Source: Anaeramoeba flamelloides (Eukaryota; Metamonada; Anaeramoebidae). Taken from it: a stretch of 64,000 bases of DNA. The DNA lies in assembly GCA_027625915.1 (NCBI GenBank), contig JANTQA010000057.1:9300001-9364000 (forward strand), given 5' to 3'. How positions within the stretch are numbered: the stretch's first letter is position 1; each line of letters opens with the position of its first letter. Below are positions 1 through 23,213 of the stretch, one piece after another. The notes beneath the pieces were generated by a model. The model was not told the DNA's origin. It saw only the letters and a list, made by a program, of their open reading frames with translations, and did no database searches. The translations under genes were made by a program, and so were the position numbers.

Positions 1-789
1 GTTTTTTTTTGATTTTAAAGTTAGATATCTCAAGTTAAACCATATGGTTAAAAGCTAATAAAGATCTTGAAGATCATATATTCCCAGTTTTTAACGGGTA
101 TGTAATATTTTTATTTCTTTTTTAAAAAGCAAATCCAAATCTAAAAGTTTCATAACTTTTTTAATTTATTAACCATATACCAATTAAGTCCTTTTGCTGA
201 TTTAATCATCCTATATTAACAATATGTTAATATTCAAAAATGAACGCCTTCAAATTATTACAAAATAGAAAATTTTCTATATGAAAAAAATAATAAATAC
301 AATACAAAAAATAAGAATACTGATAAAATATGTCTTTTCCAAACTTCATAAACAAGATTTTTAACGTAAAATACTTCTTTTATTATTAATAAAAAAATTA
401 ATTTAATTTTTTTTTTCAGAGAAATTAGATTTGTTTTAAATTTGGAGATAAAATATTGTTATTCTTTGTAAAAAAAAAAAAATGAAATAACGGAAAAAAT
501 AATTAAATATACAATTAAACCTTCCGGTATCCCCGCCCACATACACGTATTGAATAAAAAGGATCTAAACTCATTTAAATCGCAATCATTGAATAAAAAT
601 ATTTTCGTTTTAGTTGTTTAATATATTGCTGTGGTGTAAAGTATTAAAATTAAAAGTTCAAATTTAAAAAACAAAGACAACAATAAATAAAGGTGATTAT
701 TTGTTTCAGTAATTACCATTTGAATTAACATTTGATAATTATTCGGTTTCTTATTGTTTCTTAAAATTAGTGTATATGAAACAAAAATA

Positions 790-1430
790 TGTCCTTAATA
801 TAAAATTAAGCACTATTTTTTTCAGATTAAGGTTTTTCGAAATCTAGCTTTATAACTTCATTCAATTAACCACAGGGATAAATTTTTTTAGAATAAAAAC
901 ACTCTCAACTTTTAAATATCGAAAATTTGATTTTGAAATTACTTTGAGCTTTTTTACTTTTTTTTTTGAAAAATTAGGGTTGAGAAAATTTTGAAATCAA
1001 AGAATAAGTTAATATATTAAATTAGAATACTTTTCCAGGGAGTTTATCTTTTTTGTTGGACTTTTTTTTTAATTTTACCATTTAAAAATAAAAAAAAACA
1101 TTTGAAGACCAAATTAGTCCCTTTTGTGAAAATAAAATTCCCATGATTTAGAATTTGTTTTAGTAAATGAGTTAAAATAAGATATTATAAATAAAAATAT
1201 ATATCATTTCAACTTTGAATTCAATAATTTTGGCAAAAAATGTTTTTAAGAAAAAGTTAAATTGAAACTTTATTTATTTTTATTTTCACATTTAGTTTTT
1301 TTTATTTTTTTAATCCGACCTATTTGTTCAGTTTTGCATTTTTAGTGTTTTTTGGATCGTACGAACATATTAAATTTTCAGAAAAAATACAAGATTACAT
1401 TTCAAAATTCTTCTTGAAAATTAAATTTTA
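790..1430. repeat. Dispersed repeat D1, copy 1 (partner at 48850-49500)
   Basis: About 640 bp align collinearly with about 48850-49500. Shared landmarks include 'ataacttcattcaattaa', 'aaaacactctcaacttttaa' and 'aagaccaaattagtccc' (gagg- in the partner). The copies differ by scattered substitutions and small indels. Neither copy has a long open frame or clear terminal inverted repeats, so the class is unknown; it may be part of a larger decayed transposon. Confidence 0.75.
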
Positions 1431-1815
1431 CAAAAAAAGTGAAATGTGGGTATTGAATAGGGAAACTTACTGATAACGAAAAGCAAGATCAATTAATAGA
1501 AGAAACCAATTAACTCCAAAGAGTAAGTCATTATATTATTATCAGCCAAACCAACAAAAAAAAAATTAAATCGACTTTCTTATTGAAATTCAATTGTTGG
1601 TTTTGGGGATCCTAAAAATTGTCAATTTATTCAACAAATTAACAAATAATTGATCAATTAAAGAAAAAAGCCATATTAAACGATAATAGTATTAAAAAAA
1701 ATGTTATTGTGCTGAATACTTTATTTTGTAAATCCTTTATTTATTCTTTTTTTAATTATATGTACTTTAAATTTTCAATGAAGTTTCCAATTAAAAATCG
1801 ATTGTATTTTTTTTT
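1431..1815. mobile_element. Decayed copy of GTGGAAA-type MITE (family M2)
   Basis: The interior matches the elements at 20476-20903 and 39783-40173, sharing 'gatcaattaa', 'gaagaaaccaattaa', 'aatcgactttcttattgaaa' and the 'ttattgt..gaatactt' block. The outer inverted repeat survives only partly: 'aaaaaaagtgaaa' on the left and a degenerate 'ttccaattaaaaatcg' on the right. It is the oldest-looking of the three copies. Confidence 0.65.
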
Positions 1816-2389
1816 GTTTTATTCGGTTTTTTTCCTAAATGGTTAACTGAAAAAAAATACTCTTTTTTGATTTTGATCACAAAATAAAAAATGAAAAGAA
1901 AAAAACAAAAATTACAAATGAAATTTCAATAGGCAATAGTTTCCCTATCACTTTTTATACATTTAAAGATGTAACAATCCTATATAATCAAAATTTTCTT
2001 TTTTATTTAGAAAATTAAAAAGCAAAATAATTGACGCAGATCCTATGAAAAAATTTTAGAAATAATGAAAAAACATTTACTCTTGCATCTAAAAATAATA
2101 ATAAAAGATAGGAATAAGAATGTTATTTCGGTTAAAATTAAAGAATATTTCAATTTTATTTTTAATTTTTGATTTAATTTGTTTTGTTTTGAATTTTTCA
2201 ATAATTTTCTTTTAATAGAAAATGTAAAAATATAAAACAATATAGCAATTTAAAAATAGCATTATATTAAGTTATTGTAAAAACGTGTGATCAAGAGATT
2301 TGAAAAGTATACATAAGTTTTTAAAAACTATATATAATATTAAAAGTATTAATTGACACTTTTTGATTACAATTTCTTTAAAATTACAC

Positions 2390-2391
<2 letters not shown>

Positions 2392-2422
<31 letters not shown>
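2392..2422. repeat. TA microsatellite
   Basis: A nearly pure run of alternating T and A, about 30 bp. Similar runs occur near 17363, 47406, 52020-52062, 53683 and 54240. No further meaning is assigned. Confidence 0.9.
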
Positions 2423-2430
<8 letters not shown>

Positions 2431-2574
2431 GACTATTTTTAAATATTGTGATAATTATCATTCCAATGAAACTTGTCTCGCAAATTTCTCAAAATATTTC
2501 TCATCTAAAAATTTTATCTATTTATAAATTAATAAATTCTATATGATTTTTCTAAAAAAAAAAATGATCTCTTT

Positions 2575-3013
2575 CTAATTGTAATCAATTTTCTTTTTCT
2601 TTTTTTTCGATTTTCCATTTTTTTTCAACCATTTTGGCTTATTTTTTTCCCCCGAAAGCCACAATTCCTTTTCAATTCTCCTCCGTTGGCCAAACCAACG
2701 AACGACTTTAAGTATTGTAGATCCAGTCATTTTTGCTAATTTTTGTTGTGTTTGATGGTCAGGATAAGGACCAAATTTATTTGAATTATATTTCAAAAAC
2801 CATTTCTCAAATATTTTTTGTGATTTTTTAGTTGTCAAATTCCTATTAGTGATAGTGATTTCAAAAATGTGAGATTTTGTCGGGCTTTTGCTTTTCCCAA
2901 TGTTTAGACGATATCTTTTAATTATTTTCGATTGGCTTTTCGATAAATATAATGACCTCCTTTTCCTTGACTCATAGTCCATATCTTCCACTCCATTCAC
3001 CACCTCCTCCTCC

Positions 3014-3044
<31 letters not shown>

Positions 3045-4251
3045 AATTCCTTTTTCTTTTCATTCTCTTTTTCATTCTCTTTCTCTCTCTCTTTTTGAGT
3101 TCTATTTTTTGAATATTGTTTTTCTTTTTCTTTTTCTTTTTCTTTTTCTTTTTCTTTTTCTTTTTCTTTTTCTTTTGAAGAAAAGTTGTTTGTATTTTGG
3201 TAATATTTTTTTTTTCTTTTTTAAATGTTCTATTAATTTTATTATGATCCCTTTTGATGAAATATTGATCTTTTTTGCACTTGCCTTTTTTTTCTTGTGT
3301 TAAGCCCCATTTGTGTTTCTCGCCCTGCTGCCCTTCTTTCCCGTCGTTTCCTTCTGTGTTATCTTTTATATTAAATGGATCTTGATTACTTACAAGATAT
3401 TTTTTACTCATATTTCCTTTTCCCAAATTTTTGTCTATTCCTTTTTCTTTTCCTTTTCCTTTTCCTTTTCCTATTCCTATTTCTATTTCTTTGTGGTTGT
3501 TTGAAAGATTATTTCTATTGATATTATATTTATTTGCAAAGTGTTCAATGTTTTTTGGTTCAAGCAATTCTCTCGGAGGGTTTAAAATCAAAGGAATCTT
3601 GTCGAAAGAATCGATTTTTTTTAGTTGAAGAATACACTTAATTGTTTTTTCATTAAAATTTTTATGAATTGAATTACTTTCATGGTATTTGGTATTGCGA
3701 ATGTGGTTTCCGTTCCAGTTGTTACTCTCAAATTGCTTGCCAACAAAAATATTTTGTTTTTTCTGGAAGATGTCCAAGTTAAATTGATCCATTATTTCGT
3801 TCGCTTGCTTATCCCTCAAGTTTTCAGAGTGATCTTTTTTAATCCCATTTACGCCATTGCCGCCTGTGTCTTCTTTGTCTTCTTTGGTTTGGCTATTCTC
3901 TCTTTTGGAATTCTGACTTTGATTTGAATTTGGTTGTTTGAATTTTGCAAATATTTCATTTGGTAGCAACGTATTTTTTTTAAAGCAATGATCGTCGTCA
4001 TTATTAAACCCAAAATAATACTCTCCAGTTACCATTTTGGATGAGTCATAATTATCAAAAAAATTGCACCAAAATTTTTCAGAATCAAAATTCACCTCAT
4101 AGAGATTGTTCGATGAAAAAACTGGCTCACAGAAATTGTAATTTTCATTTGTTACAAAATTCTTTTGGATCAGAGAGATTTCATCTTCCAAATTAAAACT
4201 TGAGGGTTGCCATTTGGTCATTAAGTCACTGTTTGTTGATAAGAAAGTCAT
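2575..4251 (-). CDS. PBC/TALE-like homeodomain protein
   Basis: Probable nuclear DNA-binding protein of 558 aa from the first in-frame ATG (4251); the frame opens further upstream only with a TTG, and a second ATG at 4221 is also possible. The homeodomain is C-terminal, about residues 467-530: helix 1 around IFEKWFLKY, then GPYPDH, helix 2 QQKLAKMTG, and recognition helix VVRWFGQRRR. The PYP motif, the LAK-x-x-G pattern and Gly after WF resemble PBC/TALE proteins (Pbx: WFGNKR). Two features are odd. Gln stands where homeodomains have near-invariant Asn51, and the helix 1-2 loop is about three residues longer than in TALE proteins. The middle is low-complexity (N/K-rich, GKGKGKGKEKG, a pure Lys run, an acidic DDDDDGDDDEEEE tract), with basic segments that could act as nuclear signals. 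No intron is evident. Family level is confident; partner and targets are unknown. Confidence 0.85.
3116..3176. repeat. (CTTTTT)n microsatellite coding poly-Lys
   Basis: About ten tandem hexamers of CTTTTT on the plus strand. Read on the minus strand (AAAAAG) they encode an uninterrupted Lys run inside the homeodomain protein. The hexamer length keeps the reading frame, so length change alters the protein by Lys pairs rather than breaking it. Confidence 0.9.
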
Positions 4252-5984
4252 TAAAACAATAAAAGATACCAAAAGGAAATTATTTTGGTTTCGTGTTGTT
4301 TGTTACAAAAGGAAGAAAAAAAAAAAGAAGAAAAAAAAAGATAAAAAATAAATCTCTCGAAATTTTTTTTCGATAGTTCGGAAATTGAACCTGTACAATT
4401 TTCCAGGGTGGAGTGTTGGTTTTGTTTTCATTAGATTTTTTTTTTTGATCACTAATTTTTACATTAATAATTATTAGGAAGTTATTGAAAATTTTCTCTT
4501 TTTTTTATTATTAGTTTCAAATTTATTCTGACTTGGGTATTTTGGATCCATTTTTTTTTTTTTTAATCCACCAAATTGCAAGGAACGTAAAGTAAGTTAG
4601 GTATTTTTATGTTCAATAATTTTTTATAAAGGGGTTCTTGGTTAAAATTAACAATCTTTTTTTGTTTCAACTCTTTAAATGATTCTAGATTTGGTGAAAT
4701 AATGAAGCTCAAATGACACAAAAAATGGTTTTTTTAACACAGACAAAGTTGTGTTTTTTTTCTCAATTCTAGGTTTTGTGTACCCAAAAAAATTTCTCAT
4801 TAGACAAGAGTGCAGATTTTCAACGGGTTGTGTATTTTGGACTTGTTGGGTATTTCAAGAAGGACAAAAATTATTTATTGTGCAAGTTTTTTCTTGATGT
4901 TTTGAAACAAAATCTTTTTGGGCATTAGAATTTTCTACTCGCTAAAAATCAATGAAAGGTGGTAACGAGAATACCAAAACACTTGATTTCGAAAAACTTT
5001 GTGTTTTGCTTCTTCTCTTTAGGGATTGTCAGAATTCATACGTTTTTAAATTTTGGTAGCGATAGGATGTGACAAAAATTTACTTTTTACATTTTTGATC
5101 TTGATTGAAATATTTTTTGTTAGTTGAGTTGAAGACCTTTTCTTATTTGCAAAATAATGAAACTTGAAGATGTGGTGTGAAAAAAAATCCACACGATACT
5201 CTTTCAAGGAATTTACAGAATCAATATTGCTTTTTTTTCCAAAAAAATATTTTTATTTCACCTTTATTTCATATTAGGAACAAGGTTCTTGATAACAGTT
5301 TCCAACCAGCCTGCTGTCCTTTAACTTTAAAGTCGTGTAGTAGAAAAGAAAATAATCTCATATAACTGCATTGCAATGAATTCATTTTTAAAAAAATCTC
5401 GAATTGTTCTATTACACCACCAAAAACTCACAAATTTTCCAGAAGATAAAAACGACTCATATTTTTCCCGAATTCTTGACGATTTCCTTCAAATTGAAAA
5501 CATTTAACATTTCCCAAAAAGTTCTTGACAAAAAGACTTTGTTATCTTTGTAATCTCTTGAAAAATTTTTTTTATTTTTTTGTTTTACTTCTGTTATGTA
5601 TTTATTTTAAATGACAAGGCTTACATGTTCTTACTTATTTGTTATTGTTCTTCAAAAGTTGTTTTTGGTTTTGCCTTTAGTTTCAAAAAAAAAATTGAGA
5701 CAAGGACAAGAAATAATCAAAAGTATTTATTCTCTTTCACTTTAAGGGGGTAGGAATATTTTACAAATTTTGCATGCCATTATTTATGTAAAACTGAATT
5801 ATTCAAATCATTTCTTTTACCAAACACATTTATATTTCAATAAATATGAGCTAGTTAGTTGATCAACTGAAAATATATTACTGTAGTCAAAATAAAGCGT
5901 GCAAAAAAATTTAATGCGTGTTTCAAAATAAAAAGCGTGTTTTTTTGTTATTGAAGACCTATACATTAACCAATCAAAGAAACC

Positions 5985-6290
5985 ATTAATAAACCCTAAA
6001 AAAATATGGTATTGGTTTCTTAAAGTTCTATTTTATTTAAAAAGAAATTCTAAAAATGAAGGATCAAATTGCAAAATTTATCTCAAAGAATAGAGTAATT
6101 TTGAAGAAAATTAACGCAAAAAAAAAATAAAAAAATTTCAAAAAAAAAGTGAGAATATTATGGAAAATTTTCAACTATTTGCATTAATAATTTAAATTTT
6201 ACTGAAAATATTCAGTACTTTACTTTCAAAATTGATTTGGGCTCAGGTATACTATTTGGTAGTAGATTGGATGTTGCCTTGGTACAAGAA
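5985..6290. repeat. Dispersed repeat D2, copy 1 (partner at 38395-38745)
   Basis: About 300 bp match 38395-38745 in the same orientation, including 'tttcttaaagttctatt', 'gatcaaattgcaaaattt' and 'gtatactatt-g-cagtagattg' like sequence. No terminal repeats or open frame are visible. The class is unknown. Confidence 0.65.
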
Positions 6291-6599
6291 TAAAAAACAG
6301 CATGGATAATATTTTGAAACACGAATTATAGTCGTTGTGCACGCATTATTTTGATCACTGTAGATACAGATTAAAAAATGAAAAGCAATATAATTAACCA
6401 ACTGACGAAGAAACAATAAATAAAAATCATTCATTTCCTAATCTTATCTGTAGAATTCAATACAATTTCTTTTTCTTTACTTGGAATTTATTTTTCATTT
6501 TTGAAAAGAAAAAATTTTTTTTGCAAAATTTTTAATTCCCAAATTACTTGTTAATTCTTACTGAATTCCCAAGTCAAATTCCAAATCCCATTTTTATTA

Positions 6600-7450
6600 A
6601 ATTCTGCAAATTCGAGTTTGGCTTCATGGAAATAGGATTTTTTTTTCATCTTTTGAGAATTCAAAAGTTATTGGACAAATTCGTTTGATTTTATAATTAT
6701 TTATGTTCTATTAAAATGAAAAACTCAAAATAATTTTGAATCTTGATTGATTTTTTTTACCATTTGTCTTTTTCTTTGGGTTAAATCTTTTGTAACTGTT
6801 TTTCTTTTTGGCTCCAACAATTCAATACCTTTTACTTTAATCTTTGGAATGGTATTCTTTGTTTTGTCTTATTTTGATACAAATATTTGAAAATTAGAAT
6901 TTCAAAAGCAAATTCGTAAACAATGTGTTTTGAAGAATCGATAATAAATCGTAATGTAGTGAAAAATTCAAGGTAATAAACTTGTTTGGATCCACCCAAT
7001 TTAAGAAGGAATAGAACGAGCTTCAAAAATACGCTTTGAATTTTTTGTTTTACATTTCCGATTTCAACAAATGTATCTGGAAAGGTTATATTTCCTGTTT
7101 GTTCTTCTAAAAGTAAAGATTTATTTCGAATACTTGCTCACTCTGGTCGATTTTTTTTTTGGTTTATTCTTTTATTAATTTCAAGGATTCCTTTAAACAC
7201 ATTTCTAGATCTAAAGTCTAATTTAAAAAAATCAAAATTATTATATTCCAAAAAATTGAAAAATGAAAGAATGGAAGATTCGACTCTTCATTACTTAGGT
7301 TCTTTTCACAAATAGAGCAGCGGATGGTATTTTGGTTTCAAAGTTTCAATATCTGCTGGCACTCAAAAAATATTTTTTCAGTAATGTAAAAACAATTAAA
7401 ATTTTTGAAAATGGTAAAATGTACTTTCTAACTTATGGTTAAATTCTTGA
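6600..7450 (-). repeat. Dispersed repeat D3 with decayed minus-strand reading frame
   Basis: This segment matches about 15530-16410 inside MTHFR intron 1. On the minus strand around 6832-7120 a frame of roughly 90 codons is open, containing LLKLGGSKQVYYLEFF and FAFEILIFKYLY. The partner copy keeps a recognisable version (YYVEFLTP, YKFAFNILLSN, LFQRLK) but is broken by stops. Both copies therefore descend from a coding sequence, plausibly a transposon protein or a duplicated host gene. I do not recognise the family. Confidence 0.55.
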
Positions 7451-9097
7451 ATTTGAGGAAAAGTATTATCAAAATAATTCACAAAAAAAACTAATAAACA
7501 ACAAGGTTTTTTTTTTAAACCCAAACAATAAACTAAAGAAAATATTTATTTTATATTCAAAAAATGCCCCTTAAAGAGATCAATACTTCATGATACCCTG
7601 ACAAAATTTCAAACATGTTTTTGGAAACATTCTCTACTTACAAATTCTATATATGCAAAGTGTCAAAAAATTGTGATCAACCAACACCCAAAGAATTGGA
7701 AGGTTTTTCTGTAAGATCTATTTTTTTTCGGATTATTTATGAAAAAACAAAATAATTAACTTCATATTATTTCTCAAATTATAAAATAGTATTTACCCTC
7801 TTTTATTCCCGTTTCCAATTTAATTACATTATACCACAATATATCTTTGTTGTCAGAAATAACAATAAAAGATTTTTTTACTTTTTTGAGATAATTCTTT
7901 TGGTTAACGAAAAAATTGATTTATGCAACCAATTGAAAAAAAAATTGTATGATTTTACGGTTAATTGTAAAATAAATGGATCAAAATTTTCATTCAGCTT
8001 TTCAAAAGAAAATACCCCAAGAATTAAAATAAAAAACCAACAAAAGTTCCCAACCCCAAAAGAAGGAAATTAATAATTTAAACTGATTTTAAGAATTAAA
8101 AATTTGAAATGTTCATTGATTTATAATAATCTTTTTGTGGAAAGCTGAATGAAGATATTGTTTAATTTATTTTGAAATTAATAGTAAGAAGGCTAGTTAT
8201 AAATATTCAAAGTTTAAAATTCATTTACAAAATTTACCTAGATATTGTAATTTCACTCGAAGAAAAAATTGGATTTTTCAAAATAAAATTTTCTTCATAA
8301 CATTTGGGGATTCAGTAATTTCACCCACAAAATTCAAAATTAAATTATTTTATCTCAAATATCATTTAATTGTTATCATGGTTTTTAATTAATAAAGTCA
8401 AATAATTTGTTAAAAAAATTTTTCAAAAATTGACTATTTTTGGTATTTTTTTTTTAGTTTTTTGGAAACAAGTGAGCAACTTTTTAAAAAAATTAAAGAA
8501 TAATAAGAATAATATGCTTAATTCATTGGATTTTAATTGATAAAGTTTTTTTATTAAAATTGTTTCAAAATTATATTAATTAAATCATATATACCCCAAT
8601 TAGTTTTATTTATTGATATTTGAACATAAATCATAATAATGGCAAATAAGAACAAAATAAAGAATTTTCCCTCCAAATCAAGATTTTCCAATATAAAAAG
8701 AAAAATATCAGTCCCTGTTTTCAACAATTAACTAAATTGTTTATAAAAATAATAGGTTACTTTTTTGTGTGTTTTCTATTGGAAATATGCAAATTTTGAA
8801 TTTCAAAAAGAGACTCAAATCAATTAAGTGGTTTAATGAGACAAAATCACCCATTTCTTCCACTTAAAACATAAAATACAAATAGAAAAATTTAAGATCT
8901 AAACAAAATTTCATTTTATTTTGAAATATTACTACCTTTTAGTAAAAAAATCTTTTTTTGTACCTTGTTTGATTAATTCGAGCACGTGTTAAATAGTTCC
9001 ACTAATTATTCCTTTGGCAAGTTGAAAAAAAAAAAAAACGAACATATGTTGTGGTAAAAATCTTTTTTTTATGTGGTCACTAGCGTAAAAACTGAAT

Positions 9098-9424
9098 ATT
9101 CTTAAAAATAGAGTATTTTTAATTTTCGAGATGAATATTTAGTTCTGTACATTTGTACCAATTTTGGTAATTGTAAATTTAATTTATTATTCTCCTAATA
9201 GACTAATAATAATTATAAATGAAAAATCGTTTGGCAAATACCAATCTTTCTATTTGAAAAAAAAAAAAAAAAATTATTTTTCAAACAGAGTATTGATATT
9301 CACCAAACTATTCCATCAAAGAAATCCCCCCTAACCCACAAATCAAAACAGGTGTTTAATTTACTATTACCAAAATTGGGATACATGTATAGAACTAAAT
9401 ATTTATCGCGAACATTATAAAAAA
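9098..9424. mobile_element. Fold-back element (family M4), copy 1
   Basis: A long imperfect palindrome of about 320 bp. The left arm 'atatttagttctgtacattt' and the following 'ccaattttggtaatt' return inverted as 'aattaccaaaattggg'-like sequence and 'tagaactaaatattta' on the right, meeting around a poly-A centre near 9260. It shares sequence with the palindrome at about 61575-61920, so it is a mobile family rather than a chance inverted repeat. It has no coding capacity. Confidence 0.75.
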
Positions 9425-11667
9425 TCAATGTTTTCAACATTCCTTCTTTACACATTTGTTATTGTTTTTTTGTAATATATTTTGACCATATGGAACCTTT
9501 TATATAATCTTGTAATATTTATTAAATATTTAAAAGGATGTAAATTTATTTACAATTTTTTAAAATGATCAATTAAAGAAAAAATTATACCAAAAAAACA
9601 CCATTGTAAAAATGATTTTTGTACTGAACCACCACATTTTTCTTTAACTATATTTCATATCTTATATTTATTTATCTTACTTTAGATTTTTAGCATTTTT
9701 TCCAAATAAACTCAATTTTAACCCCCCCCCCCCAAATTGTTACTCATCACAGTTCAATAAATAATTAATTTTTTTTTGTAATAATTATATATTTTTAACA
9801 AAAATTCAGATTTATATACCTATTAATTGTGGGGAAGAACATTTTTTTTTATTAAAAGTCTATTAATTCAATAAAAGATGAAAAAAATTGCCACACATTT
9901 AAATTTTCATTAAAAATAAACTTTAGAGAACAGTTTTTTTGAATATACCACACCTGTATTTAATCTGAAAATCACCAACCTTTCTTGGTAGTTGACTGAC
10001 AGTGAATTTATATCGAAAAAAAATTATATTATTCTGGGTTATTGGAAAAATTGCTTGTATCTATCCTCATGTTTGATTATTCTAGATAATACAAAACTTT
10101 CAAAAAAAATGTGAATTTATAATCTATTTTTTTGTAAATCAAAACCACTCTTTAGAATCTTCTTACATTAATTCTTCCGATATTAAGAAATGTAGCATGT
10201 TGTTATCTTACAATATTTGTCTTAAAAATCTGTTTTTTAAACGAGATTTTAAAAATTTTGACTCACTTTATAAAATTACTTGAAGTTTTTTTGTGAGGGA
10301 ATATTTCAAAATTCTTATCAAAAAAATCTTTTCAAATTTTTGGATCAGAATCATTTTTTCTAATTTTGCAAATTTTTGATTTGCTTTTTCAAATTTTTGG
10401 TGTGTTTTTTTGTTTTTTTTTTCTTTTTCTTGATTCTTTTTTGTTTCTTTTTTTTCGATTTCTTTTTTTTTTTTTTTATTTTTGATTTCTTTTTTTTTTA
10501 ACATTAGATCATGTGGTAAAAAAAAAATCTTCGAAAAGACCAATAATTAGTAAGAAAATTGAGAATATGTAATGTCTTTTAAAATGAATTTAAATTATTC
10601 GTAAAAAATCTTCTTGTTAACTTGTTTTTTCAGTGTAATTTTATTAATAAAAAATCGATAATACTAATATCAAAAATTGTGACTCACTTTTTTTTTTTGG
10701 TTTTTGGTTTTATTTTTTCAATTTTTAAATTCTCAAGCTTTCAAATATTTAGAATGATTTAAAAGTAAATTAAAAATCAGATTTAATTATTAATTGTTCT
10801 TGAATACTAAATGATATTCTTTTTGTTCAATTTATTATTTCAGGCGAGTAACAATTTTTGAAATGGAGTTTAGATATTGTAAAATTTTTTTTGATTTTGT
10901 TATTTTTTACAAATTTTTTGAACATTTGAACATAAGAACACAGAATTCAATTTTGAATCAAGAAAAAAATTCTCAAAACTTGAGTCTATACTGTGACTAC
11001 TTGACCCACTATAATAACATTCAGATTTTTTTATTCAATGTTTTATAACTTGGTATTTGTTATTTATAAATTAAGGATATACTTTGATTTCATATTTTCG
11101 AAAGATTTTACCATAATAATAAAAGATAACATTGAATTAAAGTATCTCGTTTAATTTACTTTTTTTTTTTTTTTTTTTTTTTGAAAAATAAATGAACTTT
11201 TTCATAATAACCAATACACTGCCAATTTTTTTTTTATTAACAAAATATAGTTAGGAAAAATTTATAATTTTTTGAGATTCCTTATTCTCAGAAATCTTTT
11301 TTTTTAAATTAATTAAAGTTTATGGAATAATGGATTTTTATTTATTTTTAATTTTCAATTGAGGAAATTAATTAACATTAACTTTATTAACTTTTCCAGA
11401 ATTTAAATATATTTTATCAAATCTTTTATTATATTAAATAAATTTATAAATAAATAATAATAACCCTCTCCTCGGATCCATTCCATCTGAATTTATATTT
11501 AGAAAATTCAATAAAGAACATAATTTGCGCTTAATTATTTTTTCCTCTATTTTAAAACCAAAATCAGACTAAAAATTAGATATATTATTGATATCAAAAT
11601 ATTAAAAAAAATTCTAATTTTTCCAAAATATTAGAATGTTCAATTTACCCAATTTGAGATTTAATAG

Positions 11668-12162
11668 TATAGTAGGGAAAAAAATACCGGACATGAAAAA
11701 AATCCCGGACAAGATTTTTAATTGTGGGTATTAGTAAAATTTTTGTCTAATTTCAATGAAATCCTTATTATAAATAACCAATTTTTTTTATGAGATTAGT
11801 AATAAACCTACCTAAAGTCCACCAAAGTAAGGTGTCTCTAGAATACTCGAGTAATTGCTTGATAGCCATATGTTGATCAACTTTTTTTGAAAAATAATCC
11901 AGTTTTATTGAGGTTTACTAGAGTTTGGAAAATAATAATTTTTCTTCTTGTTTTTTGATTGATTGAATGGTGTTTTGAACAAGTGTGATTTCATCAATCA
12001 TCATTCTAATAAGTGGGGGAGTTATAATTGAAAAAGTTCGATTCTTAAAAAAAGGAATTTGATTGTAAATAAATGAAATTACACAATAATTTTACTAATA
12101 TTCACAATTAAAAATCTTGTCCGGGATTTTTTTCATGTCCGGTATTTTTTTCACTACTCTAA
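11668..12162. mobile_element. MITE family M1, copy 1 (complete)
   Basis: A non-autonomous element of about 495 bp with terminal inverted repeats of about 60-70 bp. The left end reads 'agtagggaaaaaaatacc' and the right end is the complement of 'agtagtgaaaaaaatacc'. Each terminus carries two related GGACA words, CCGGACATG and CCCGGACAAG. The interior has no open frame. Related copies lie at about 14949-15455, 25947-26441 and from 63659 to the window edge. This copy keeps the best-matched termini. The target duplication is unclear. Confidence 0.9.
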
Positions 12163-12494
12163 ATAATATTTCAGTTTTTTGATGCTTTGATTTTCCTATT
12201 CATGTGCGAAATAGACTTTAGAATTTAACATAAACATGGTTTGAGGTCTTTCAGTTTCAGATATCTTGATTATACAGAGAAAAATTTGTACAAAAATGTT
12301 TGAAAAATTTCCCTTTTGTAATTAAAACAAATTTGACACTTTTTTTTAGAAGGAATCTGTGTTTTGATTACTTTCAAAATTTGAAATAAATGAAATCTCC
12401 AAGTGTTGTAAATTAAAAAAAGTTTTGGCCTTTGTAGTTCATTTCTTGCATGTCTTCTGTAAAAACTTATCATTTTTTTTAAAAAGATCTCAAA

Positions 12495-23213
<10,719 letters not shown>

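Larger units (their letters stand above)
1..2574. other. Gene-free AT-rich flank with dispersed repeats
   Basis: I see no credible coding region here; the longest open frames are short, low-complexity and lack conserved motifs. The stretch holds a dispersed repeat (about 790-1430), a decayed inverted-repeat element (about 1431-1815) and a TA microsatellite (about 2392-2422), entered separately. The remainder is AT-rich sequence with frequent A and T runs. The end at 2574 lies just beyond the stop codon of the homeobox gene on the minus strand, so its 3' UTR probably lies here. Confidence 0.6.
4252..12494. other. Long intergenic region between homeobox gene and MTHFR
   Basis: No gene could be supported in these 8.2 kb. 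The first few hundred bases hold the 5' flank of the minus-strand homeobox gene, with A/G-rich tracts near 4310-4350. Repeats entered separately lie at about 5985-6290, 6600-7450, 9098-9424 and 11668-12162. A run of 12 C at 9722-9733 is unusual in such AT-rich DNA. The open frame on the minus strand near 10268-10543 is Lys/Glu low-complexity with a TTG start and is not called. The promoter of MTHFR should lie within 12163-12494, but no specific element is recognisable. Confidence 0.6.

Noticed and set aside
9317-9333. CCCCCCTAACCC, similar to a telomere repeat
   Set aside because: Only one unit, inside the arm of a fold-back element; no tandem array.
9722-9733. Run of 12 C
   Set aside because: Striking in AT-rich DNA, but no associated structure or gene; kept only as a remark in the intergenic entry.
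10268-10543. Lys/Glu-rich 91-codon minus-strand frame
   Set aside because: Built from A/T runs, starts at TTG, no conserved motif and no second copy.
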